Notes: generated from the letters alone by a model not told the origin. Positions 6,064-10,941 are shown, numbered from the stretch's first letter. The stretch: DNA of 10,941 nt from Scatosoma sp002474405 (GCA_937892545.1 CALAFO010000049.1:1-10941), one strand, 5' to 3'. Numbers and translations are program-made.

Positions 6064-6939
6064 TTATACGCCGCGTTTGCCGTAATGCACTACGCCCACT
6101 ACGTCGTACCCCACGTGCACGCCGATGATCTGCGTCATCTCCTGCACCGAAACGTTCGCCGCCGGATTGATTTTAAGAATGGCTTTTTCCACCGTGGCGG
6201 CAAATTGCGGACAATCGCAATGCACGATGCGGATTTCTTCCCCTTCCGCCTTTTCGGAGTGTGAAGAATACAGACTGACCAGCTCGTTCAAAGCGAATTT
6301 CAAGCCGATTTTCTTGCCGATGCTGACCAGTTTGCCGTCCTCGCCGATGCGCAGCAGCGGTTTGATGTGCAGCACTTTGCCGAGCGCCGCCAGACTTGCG
6401 GGAACGCGCCCGCCCCGTTTTAAAAAATCAAGGTCGTTTACGGTAAACCAGTGGCAGATGTTTTGTTTCGCTTTCTCCGTATCCGCCGCGTTTTCTTCGA
6501 TCGTCATTCCGTCCGCACGGTTTTTCGCCGCGCGTTCGGTTAAAAGCCCCAGCCCGCCCGTGGCGGCAATCGAATCCACGCACACGATTTTTCTTTCGGG
6601 ATAAGCTTTTTTCAGTTCCTCCGCCGCAGCCACGGAAGAAGCGTACGTCTGGGAAAGCCCGCCCGATAAGCAGAAGTATAATATGTCCTTTCCCTCTTTC
6701 AGGTACGGCTCGAATTTTTCCGCGTACGTGGCGGGATTGATCTGCGTGCTTTTTACTTCCGCGCCCTGCCGTTCCGCCTCGTAAAACGCGGCTTTATCTT
6801 CCTCGCTTTCCGTGCCGTCGGCTATTTTTTCTTCGCCGTTTTGCAGATACAGCATGGGAATCACTTTGATTCCGTATTTTTCCCGCGCGCCCACAGCCAT
6901 GTCCGCCGAAGCGTCGGTGATGATTTCGTAATCGTTCAT
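6064..6939 (-). CDS. DegV family fatty-acid-binding protein
   Basis: The 291-residue protein shows the DegV pattern. It has an N-terminal TDASAD (8-13), STQINPATY (64-72) in place of the usual TSQPSP segment, SGGLSQTY (92-99), VDSIAATGGLG (121-131), and the strongly conserved HWFTVNDLDFLKRGGRVP (163-180). Proteins of this family bind a single fatty acid between two domains. Several (FakB) present it to the kinase FakA for phospholipid synthesis. No fakA is nearby. The C-terminal motif reads HVGYD where GPG is usual, which may alter the ligand pocket. The start is supported by AAAGGAGC (6943-6950). It is monocistronic, with its own consensus promoter and a palindrome upstream of the -35. Confidence 0.9.
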   Translation of the reverse strand: MNDYEIITDASADMAVGAREKYGIKVIPMLYLQNGEEKIADGTESEEDKAAFYEAERQGAEVKSTQINPATYAEKFEPYLKEGKDILYFCLSGGLSQTYASSVAAAEELKKAYPERKIVCVDSIAATGGLGLLTERAAKNRADGMTIEENAADTEKAKQNICHWFTVNDLDFLKRGGRVPASLAALGKVLHIKPLLRIGEDGKLVSIGKKIGLKFALNELVSLYSSHSEKAEGEEIRIVHCDCPQFAATVEKAILKINPAANVSVQEMTQIIGVHVGYDVVGVVHYGKRGV

Positions 6940-7014
6940 AATGCTCCTTTCCGTCGCCCGCGCGCCGCGGAATTTCTGCCGTCCCGCGCGGATTTGTCAT
7001 AGAAAACAATTACA

Positions 7015-7043
7015 ATTATAACAGAATCGGGAAACGTTGTCAA
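7015..7043 (-). promoter_or_regulatory. Promoter of the degV family gene
   Basis: Perfect consensus on the minus strand: TTGACA (7038-7043), 17 bp, TATAAT (7015-7020). The start site falls near 7008. Confidence 0.9.
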
Positions 7044-7047
7044 CAGT

Positions 7048-7078
7048 TTTTGCACAAATCGCCCCGATTTGTACAAAA
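7048..7078. promoter_or_regulatory. 31-bp palindrome upstream of the degV promoter (operator-like)
   Basis: The arms TTTTG-c-ACAAATCG (7048-7061) and CGATTTGT-a-CAAAA (7065-7078) match at 13 of 14 positions around a CCC centre. The site ends four bases before the -35 and is centred about 55 bp upstream of the start site, where activators commonly bind. No T tract follows on either strand, so it does not look like a terminator. Confidence 0.55.
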
Positions 7079-7111
7079 TGCAGCCGCCGGCACCGTAACG
7101 GCGCCGGCGGC
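7075..7111 (-). terminator. GC-rich terminator-like hairpin after the DUF1846 gene
   Basis: GCCGCCGGC (7083-7091) and GCCGGCGGC (7103-7111) pair perfectly. An inner CCG/CGG stem (7093-7095 with 7099-7101) sits across one A-C mismatch. Reading in the minus direction, TGCATTTTG follows, a short T tract. The position 22 bp past the stop fits a terminator. Confidence 0.55.
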
Positions 7112-7133
7112 AAAAAACGTTTGAAAATCCGGA

Positions 7134-8621
7134 TTATTTTGCGTGATATAATTTTTTCGTCTGGTAAATGGGGTCTGCCGTGTAATTGATGCCCAGTTTT
7201 TTCAGCACGTTTACGTCCACCTGCGATAAAATCACCGTGGAGTGGCATTCCGCCCCTTTCAGCCCCGCCAGCGCCTGCATCGCCAGTGCCGCCACGGGGT
7301 TTGTAACCGCAGAAATGGAAAGCGCGATTAAAATTTCATCGGAATGCAACCTCGGATTATGCCCGCCGAGATGCACCGTTTTCAATTTCTGAATGGGTTC
7401 GATGATGCTCGGCGACAACAGCATCACTTTATCGTCGATGCCGGAAAGCGTTTTCAGCGCGTTCAGCAGCATCGCGCTCACCGCGCCGAGCAGCCGCGTG
7501 GTTTTGCCCGTAACTATCGTGCCGTCGTTCAGTTCCAGCGCGCAGGCGGGTTCGCCCGTTTTCGCCTGCTTGTCCCGCGCGGCAGCCACCACTTTACGGA
7601 TTGCCGCGGTAACGCCGTTCTGCTGCATCAGCAGTTCGATTTTCGATACAACGGCGTCGCTTGCCTTATCGTTGCGCCTGTCCACCAGCGCCGCGAAGTA
7701 CCGCCGCACGATTTCCTGCCGGGAAGCTTCCGCGCAAACAGCGTCGTCCACAATGCAGTTGCCCGCCATGTTCACGCCCATATCCGTGGGGGATTTATAA
7801 ATTTCTTCGCCGTAAATTTTCTGGAAAAGGCGGTTGAGTACGGGGAAAATTTCCACGTCGCGATTGTAGTTCACCGTGCTGACGCCGTACGCCTCAAGGT
7901 GGTACGGATCAATCATGTTCACGTCGTTCAGATCGGCGGTGGCGGCTTCGTACGCCACGTTCACGGGGTGTTTCAGCGGAAGATTCCAGATGGGAAACGT
8001 TTCGAATTTCGCATAGCCCGATTTTACGCCGCGCTTGTTATCGTGGTAAAGCTGCGAAATGCAGGTTGCCATTTTGCCGCTGCCGGGACCGGGCGCCGTT
8101 ACGATTACCAGCCGCCGGGAGGTTTCTATGTAATCGTTTTTGCCGAGTCCGTTTTCGGAAACGATGCCGTCCACGTCGTACGGGTAGCCCGCGATCGGGT
8201 AATGGCGGTACGTTCTGATATCCAGCTTTTTCAGCGTGCGTTCGAATTTTTTGGCAAGCTTCTGATCGGCGAACTGCGTCAGACAAACGCTGCCTACGTA
8301 CAGCCCCACTTCGCGGAACGCGTCGATGAGGCGCAGAACGTCCATGTCGTACGTAATGCCGAGGTCGCCGCGCATTTTGCAGCTTTCGATCGCGTCGGAA
8401 TTGATGACGATAACGATTTCCGCTTCGTCTTTCATTTTAAGAAGCATCTGAAGCTTGGAATCGGGCGCAAAGCCGGGCAGCACGCGCGAAGCATGATAAT
8501 CGTCGAACAGCTTTCCGCCGAATTCGAGATACAGTTTGTCCCCGAATTTATCCACGCGCTCGCGTATATGTTCCGATTGCATTGAAAGGTACTTTTCGTT
8601 ATCGAATCCGATTTTGTTCAT
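7134..8621 (-). CDS. DUF1846 family conserved protein
   Basis: The 495-residue protein has the usual DUF1846 length and conserved opening (KIGFDNEKYL, HIRERV, LYLEFGGKLFDDYHASRVLPG within the first 50 residues). It also has RGDLGITYDMDVLRLID (about 84-100) and a Gly-rich loop APGPGSGKMATC (about 176-187) that resembles a P-loop. The family is widespread in Firmicutes and Actinobacteria. Its biochemical role is not settled, and the loop only suggests nucleotide or phosphate binding. I chose the ATG at 8621 because AGGAG (8628-8632) sits six bases upstream and the family N-terminus begins there. A longer frame to 8909 would cross the tRNA gene and its promoter. It has its own promoter and is divergent from tRNA-Leu. 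Confidence 0.9.
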   Translation of the reverse strand: MNKIGFDNEKYLSMQSEHIRERVDKFGDKLYLEFGGKLFDDYHASRVLPGFAPDSKLQMLLKMKDEAEIVIVINSDAIESCKMRGDLGITYDMDVLRLIDAFREVGLYVGSVCLTQFADQKLAKKFERTLKKLDIRTYRHYPIAGYPYDVDGIVSENGLGKNDYIETSRRLVIVTAPGPGSGKMATCISQLYHDNKRGVKSGYAKFETFPIWNLPLKHPVNVAYEAATADLNDVNMIDPYHLEAYGVSTVNYNRDVEIFPVLNRLFQKIYGEEIYKSPTDMGVNMAGNCIVDDAVCAEASRQEIVRRYFAALVDRRNDKASDAVVSKIELLMQQNGVTAAIRKVVAAARDKQAKTGEPACALELNDGTIVTGKTTRLLGAVSAMLLNALKTLSGIDDKVMLLSPSIIEPIQKLKTVHLGGHNPRLHSDEILIALSISAVTNPVAALAMQALAGLKGAECHSTVILSQVDVNVLKKLGINYTADPIYQTKKLYHAK

Positions 8622-8679
8622 TGTAAGCTCCTGTAGCGCGCATTGTTGCCGAAGTTTCCCGACGGAACGGCACGAAAAC

Positions 8680-8708
8680 ATTATACTAAAAAACGCAGTG
8701 AAAAGCAA
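8680..8708 (-). promoter_or_regulatory. Promoter of the DUF1846 gene
   Basis: On the minus strand a perfect TATAAT (8680-8685) has TTGCTT (8703-8708) as a weak -35 at 17-bp spacing. The leader is about 50 nt. Confidence 0.6.
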
Positions 8709-8762
8709 GCGGAAGCGAAGCGCAAAATGTCCAAAAAATCGACAAAAAAATGAAATGAAAAT

Positions 8763-8785
8763 TTTTTTGCAAAACGTGCAAAAAA
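8763..8785. promoter_or_regulatory. Inverted repeat and A-tract upstream of the tRNA-Leu -35
   Basis: TTTTTTGCA (8763-8771) and TGCAAAAAA (8777-8785) form perfect 9-bp arms around a 5-bp spacer, ending two bases before the -35. The A and T tracts fit an UP element for a strong stable-RNA promoter. A protein-binding site is also possible. Confidence 0.4.
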
Positions 8786-8787
8786 GG

Positions 8788-8816
8788 TTGACAAACAAGC
8801 GCGATTGATATATAAT
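8788..8816 (+). promoter_or_regulatory. Consensus promoter of tRNA-Leu
   Basis: TTGACA (8788-8793), a 17-bp spacer and TATAAT (8811-8816) all match consensus. The start is expected about 20 bases before the mature tRNA. Confidence 0.9.
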
Positions 8817-8842
8817 AAATATCGTCGTTAAAAGCGGACAAT

Positions 8843-8927
8843 GCGATCGTGGCGGAACTGGCAGACGCGCAAGACTAAGGATCTTGTGGCTAATACCATG
8901 CAGGTTCAATTCCTGTCGATCGCACCA
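8843..8927 (+). tRNA. tRNA-Leu, anticodon AAG
   Basis: This is an 85-nt class II tRNA with an encoded CCA end. The acceptor arms are GCGATCG (8843-8849) and CGATCGC (8917-8923), followed by discriminator A (8924) and CCA. The anticodon stem CAAGA/TCTTG (8870-8874 with 8882-8886) encloses the 7-nt loop CTAAGGA, which puts AAG at 8877-8879 and reads Leu CUU. A variable arm TGG/CCA (8887-8889 with 8896-8898) and a T arm GCAGG-TTCAATT-CCTGT complete the fold. A73 and the long variable arm fit leucine identity. The loop is like that of the common bacterial TAG isoacceptor except for A at position 34. A34 would be expected to be deaminated to inosine by a TadA-type enzyme, and A34 outside tRNA-Arg is uncommon in bacteria. 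Confidence 0.95.
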
Positions 8928-8931
8928 TTAT

Positions 8932-8976
8932 TCACGAAATCTTGCATAAATGTGTAGGATTTCGTGATTTTTTTTT
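8932..8976 (+). terminator. Terminator of tRNA-Leu
   Basis: TCACGAAATC (8932-8941) and GATTTCGTGA (8958-8967) form a perfect 10-bp stem with a 16-nt loop. Nine T follow (8968-8976). Confidence 0.92.
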
Positions 8977-9326
8977 GTTTTTTACGCATATTTATGCGAC
9001 GACTTTTACGACGAGTACCAACTTTGGAAGTGATTTTGGCGGTGATTTTTCGAGCGTTTTTTGCCTTTTTCAAGCTTTCTGCGAAAAAATTCCCCTTTCT
9101 CATTTTTTGCTGTTTACATTTTTATGATATTCCCACGACAAAAAATAAAAGAAACCCGATAAAATCGGCGTGCAGATTTCAAAACGCCACTCGTGCGTTG
9201 CGATAAAAAATCGCGCGTTTTTTCCTTACATTATATAATAAAGATATATACTCGTTGGATATAACTCATAAAAATTCATCGACAATTTGTTTAGTGTAAA
9301 TACAGTTTGCATTTCTTCTCTCTTGT
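8977..9326. other. AT-rich stretch without a convincing gene
   Basis: Composition drops sharply in GC compared with the core genes. Short open frames here lack ribosome binding sites. Small structures seen are a palindrome CGCATA/TATGCG (8985-8998), a weak plus-strand hairpin GCGAT/ATCGC (9200-9214) followed three bases later by six T (9218-9223), and direct repeats GATATATACTC (9243-9253) and GATATAACTC (9258-9267). On the minus strand a 28-codon frame (9226-9312, starting MQTVFTLNKL) follows the candidate RNA, without a good RBS. Confidence 0.5.
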
Positions 9327-9455
9327 AAAAATCGTGCCTCCCGTTTTCACGAGAGGCAAAATCTTCATACGGGATTTCTTTTTCAGGTGTTACCCTCACA
9401 CCATATCTTCGATCGGAATTTCTTTATAGTGCTATCCTCGCACTTATCATCTTGT
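9327..9455 (-). ncRNA. Candidate structured RNA with two covarying tandem hairpins
   Basis: On the minus strand a strong promoter predicts a transcript starting near 9455. Hairpin 1 is AGTGC-GAGGATA-GCACT (9444-9428). Hairpin 2 is GGTGT-GAGGGTA-ACACC (9402-9386), exactly 42 nt later. Two of the five pairs differ by compensatory changes (A-T to G-C and C-G to T-A) while the loop differs at one base. Both are followed by an AAAGAAATYCCG-like tail. A third hairpin (9357-9336) has nine pairs and a GAAA tetraloop, and an overlapping TCGTG/CACGA stem is followed by TTTTT (9331-9327), which could be the end. No known RNA family was recognised. Alternatives are the leader of a decayed gene, or coding DNA, since one frame stays open from 9402 to 9226. 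Confidence 0.5.
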
Positions 9456-9461
9456 GCTTAT

Positions 9462-9490
9462 ATTATATACCCAATTTAAAAAAAAGTCAA
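9462..9490 (-). promoter_or_regulatory. Promoter of the candidate RNA
   Basis: On the minus strand TTGACT (9485-9490), a 17-bp spacer and a perfect TATAAT (9462-9467). The start is expected near 9455, eleven bases before the first hairpin. Confidence 0.75.
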
Positions 9491-9598
9491 CTCTTTAATG
9501 CCATTTTTTTCAATTATAAAAAATTTTTTTATGCTCCACAATTTATTATATGCCAATGTCTTCAAAAAATGCTCGTTTACAATTTTTTAATTTTCAAT

Positions 9599-9814
9599 TT
9601 ATTTCCAATATTTTGCCTTCATAGTATTGAAAAATTCTTCTTCGCTTACAGGTTTTGCGCCGCTTTCGATTTCGTCAAGCCCCGCATTGATAAGTGCCGC
9701 TGCTTGCATTTTCGCAAACATTTCTTCGTAAAGTTTCAGGCTCATCATCACGGCTTCGCCATACCCGCTTTTCGTAATCACAATCGGTACGCCGCTTTTT
9801 TTGCATGTTTTCAT
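9599..9814 (-). pseudogene. Phd/YefM-like antitoxin remnant, N-terminus lost
   Basis: From the ATG at 9814 this frame gives 71 residues that align with the C-terminal three quarters of the intact antitoxin next door. PIVITKSGYGEAVMMSLKLYEE corresponds to PIFVTKNGYGNMVIMSMAAYEE (in both, the DNA-binding domain's strand and turn), and the tail FFNTMKAKYWK corresponds to FFKEMREKYAK. The first 20 or so residues are missing. The same frame stays open upstream to about 9915, and the codons just before the ATG read SRNADIAGKM, which resembles the missing helix (LRDTTKLSEM). The proper N-terminus is replaced by the toxin fragment that overlaps by ATGA. In intact systems the C-terminal part binds the toxin and the N-terminal part binds the operator. 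This one probably cannot bind DNA. It could still be translated by coupling. Confidence 0.65.
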
Positions 9815-9936
9815 TTTTCCTGCAATATCCGCGTTGCGGCTTTCGTATTGCTTAATTGCTCTGTTATATACTCCACCGCCGATAAAATATCCTGTTTCGC
9901 AAGTAAAGTTATTTTATAATTGTACTTATTTGGCAT
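9811..9936 (-). pseudogene. RelE/ParE-like toxin, truncated after 41 residues
   Basis: An ATG (9934-9936) lies inside the end of the upstream antitoxin, overlapping its stop by 11 bp, as is usual for these operons. The frame gives 41 residues with KITLLAKQDILSAVEYI followed by EQLSNTKAATRIL, the strand and first two helices of RelE/ParE toxins, then hits TGA at 9811. Family members are about 90-105 residues, and the C-terminal sheet with the active residues is absent. No matching C-terminal part was found downstream. The TGA overlaps the next ATG, so a deletion appears to have joined the 5' part of this toxin to the 3' part of a second antitoxin gene. It should be inactive as an mRNA nuclease or gyrase poison. 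Confidence 0.7.
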
Positions 9937-10186
9937 ATTTTTCTCTCATTTCTTTAAAAAACAAATCGCCGTCAATAAGCTTTCCTTCGTCTGCCCGCGA
10001 CTTTCCTTCCATTATTTTCGTATACAAATCAATCCGCGCAAGCTGTTCTTCATACGCTGCCATACTCATAATCACCATATTTCCGTATCCGTTTTTCGTT
10101 ACAAAAATCGGCTCGTTTGTTGCGTTGCACATTTCGGATAATTTTGTTGTATCTCTCAGATCTCTGATTGGAATGATTTGCGGCAT
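9926..10186 (-). CDS. Phd/YefM-like antitoxin, intact
   Basis: The 86-residue protein starts at the ATG at 10184-10186, which has a strong GAGGAGGGG site a few bases upstream. The longer frame to 10237 would begin inside the promoter. The sequence opens MPQIIPIRDLRDTTKLSEMC and continues EPIFVTKNGYGNMVIMS, the signature of the Phd/YefM fold that binds operator DNA as a dimer. The C-terminal half (about 50-86) is charged and helical, as expected for the toxin-neutralising segment. It is the first gene of a minus-strand operon and overlaps the truncated toxin. With its toxin broken it is now an orphan antitoxin that may still repress its own promoter or neutralise a related toxin elsewhere. AT-rich codon use sets it apart from the core genes. 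Confidence 0.88.
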   Translation of the reverse strand: MPQIIPIRDLRDTTKLSEMCNATNEPIFVTKNGYGNMVIMSMAAYEEQLARIDLYTKIMEGKSRADEGKLIDGDLFFKEMREKYAK

Positions 10187-10225
10187 ACTAACCCCTCCTC
10201 TATTATTATATTTATCGTTAGCATT

Positions 10226-10254
10226 ATTGTAGCACAATTATGCGCCATTGTCAA
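10226..10254 (-). promoter_or_regulatory. Promoter of the toxin-antitoxin operon, with possible operator
   Basis: On the minus strand TTGACA (10249-10254) and TACAAT (10226-10231) are 17 bp apart. The spacer contains the near-palindrome GCACAATTATGC (10232-10243, five of six pairs), a plausible antitoxin-binding site for autorepression. Confidence 0.75.
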
Positions 10255-10278
10255 CGTTTTTAAGTAAGATTTTTTTAA

Positions 10279-10493
10279 TTTTATTTTTGCCTTTTCGGAC
10301 AAAAGGTGGTAGCACAGAGAAAAACGGAAGTCAACGGCAAAAATTATTGCCGAAAATTCGCATTACAATCTGCCGCCAACGCAATAGTTTTTCGCTGTTT
10401 CGTTGACTTCCGTTCTGTCCACCATTCATAAAAGCGCACAAAAAAAATTTTTCTCCGTGCTTGTTTTCGGGTTGCCGAAAAGGCAAAATAAAA
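10279..10493. repeat. 215-bp nested inverted-repeat element, MITE-like
   Basis: Outer arms TTTTATTTTTGCCTTTTCGG (10279-10298) and its complement (10475-10493) match except for one extra T. Middle arms AGCACAGAGAAAAA (10311-10324) and the complement at 10448-10461 match 13 of 14. Further matching blocks are GGTGG (10305-10309) with CCACC (10419-10423), and ACAGA (10314-10318) with TCTGT (10414-10418). The inner arms ACGGAAGTCAACG (10324-10336) and 10401-10413 are perfect 13-mers. A small hairpin CGGCAA/TTGCCG (10335-10352) lies inside. There is no gene in it, and no target-site duplication was seen. It sits between the antitoxin promoter and the last gene, so it could be a non-autonomous mobile element or a large leader structure of that gene. 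Confidence 0.6.
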
Positions 10494-10516
10494 CAAACTC
10501 AGGAGAAAAAGCCACT

Positions 10517-10941
10517 ATGATTCAACAACAGAAAACCTACCGTTTCAGCGACGACACCGTGATCACCGAACAGAATATCCGTCAGATCGGCGAATTGATT
10601 GCTTTAAGTTCGGTAAGAACGCGAATGATCCATTCCACCCGCGATTTATACTACGTGTTTCAACGTTTGTACAAAGATATTTACTGCCACACCGATATTC
10701 TGAAACCGTATTCGGAAGCCTACGATTACGCCGAAGAAGCTATTTGCTTTTTATGCCGTTTTCTCGGTAAAAAATTAGGCGATCTTTGTATCGGAAAATT
10801 CGGAAAACCGCTTCCGATCCGCCTTGCTTGTTATCGACATCTTGGCAGAATGCTTTGGAAGAAATACACAAAAAACGCAAAATACGAAGTCGGCAGTTAC
10901 GAAGATCAGAATTTGCGGCACAACGAACTTACGATTGATCC
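10517..10941 (+). CDS. Unrecognised protein, 5' part only (runs off the window)
   Basis: The frame is open for 141 codons from the ATG at 10517 to the window end. AGGAG at 10501-10505 lies eleven bases upstream, a slightly long but acceptable spacing. The protein begins MIQQQKTYRFSDDTVITEQN, followed by helical, Tyr- and Leu-rich sequence with scattered Cys (DIYCHTD, ICFLCRFLGKKLGDL) and a basic stretch (RHLGRMLWKKYTKN, about 112-125). No signal peptide or membrane segment is visible. I could not place it in a family. A soluble, DNA- or RNA-interacting accessory protein is possible from its charge and context, but nothing shows this directly. No clear promoter was found between the inverted-repeat element and the start. 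Confidence 0.75.
   Translation, partial: MIQQQKTYRFSDDTVITEQNIRQIGELIALSSVRTRMIHSTRDLYYVFQRLYKDIYCHTDILKPYSEAYDYAEEAICFLCRFLGKKLGDLCIGKFGKPLPIRLACYRHLGRMLWKKYTKNAKYEVGSYEDQNLRHNELTID

Noticed and set aside
7143..7151. TGATATAAT on the plus strand, identical to the extended -10 elements of two promoters.
   Set aside because: It lies within the last codons of the DUF1846 gene, has no -35, and no plus-strand gene follows.
7344..8585. Long open frames antisense to recognised genes (also at 2753-3838 and 4052-5158).
   Set aside because: Each lies opposite a gene with clear family motifs, RBS and promoter. The Arg/His/Phe-rich translations are typical mirror artefacts of GC-rich codon usage.
8622..8909. 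N-terminal extension of the DUF1846 protein to 8909.
   Set aside because: It would cross its own promoter, the tRNA promoter and much of the tRNA gene. The family N-terminus and RBS place the start at 8621.
8964..9206. Plus-strand frame of 80 codons, hydrophobic at its start, and an overlapping minus-strand frame at 8906-9103.
   Set aside because: The plus frame starts inside the tRNA terminator T run with no RBS. The minus frame runs into the tRNA. Neither shows recognisable protein features.
9361..9444. Two 42-nt repeat units considered as a CRISPR array.
   Set aside because: There are only two imperfect copies directly adjacent, with no spacers and no cas genes. Differences fall in compensatory stem pairs.
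10301..10319. AAAGGTGGTAGCACAG resembles the T-box antiterminator sequence (AGGGTGGNACCGCG).
   Set aside because: The key ACC is AGC, there is no stem I or specifier region in the short space after the divergent promoter, and no terminator with a T run follows. The block is better explained as part of the inverted-repeat element.

Overview
The window looks like chromosomal DNA of a Gram-positive anaerobe of the Clostridia (Bacillota). The evidence is the convergent small operons with AGGAG-type ribosome binding sites, near-consensus sigma-A promoters (TTGACA-17-TATAAT), a separate CpsC/CpsD-type polysaccharide co-polymerase and tyrosine kinase pair, a DegV protein, a DUF1846 protein, and the rplM-rpsI operon with its own leader. 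No species is assigned. Core genes are moderately GC-rich. The stretch from about 8977 to 10516 is clearly AT-rich and looks acquired.

Layout. 1-465: the possible start of a leftward Lys-rich gene at the edge, then a strong promoter, a 41-nt perfectly alternating purine/pyrimidine tract, and a small two-helix membrane protein. 491-1584 (minus): rplM-rpsI with terminator, promoter and a structured leader. 1723-2476 (minus): manganese exporter mntP with promoter and a hairpin beside the RBS. 2673-3901 (plus): an RlmI-type rRNA methyltransferase. 3999-5996 (plus): promoter, cpsC-like and cpsD-like genes overlapping by ATGA, and a strong terminator. 6064-7078 (minus): degV family gene, promoter and a 31-bp palindrome. 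7134-8708 (minus): DUF1846 gene. 8788-8976 (plus): promoter, tRNA-Leu with anticodon AAG, and terminator.

The right part, 8977-10941, is accessory. It holds a minus-strand promoter that drives a probable structured RNA with two tandem hairpins whose stems differ by compensatory changes. Beside it lies a decayed toxin-antitoxin locus: one intact Phd/YefM-like antitoxin, a RelE/ParE-like toxin cut off at 41 residues, and the C-terminal part of a second, paralogous antitoxin. Next comes a 215-bp element of nested inverted repeats. Last is the start of an unrecognised plus-strand gene that runs off the window.

No complete new multi-gene system is visible. The best candidates for something undescribed are the covarying hairpin RNA near 9327-9455, the nested inverted-repeat element at 10279-10493, and the alternating tract at 147-187. 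All statements come from reading the sequence; no database search was run.
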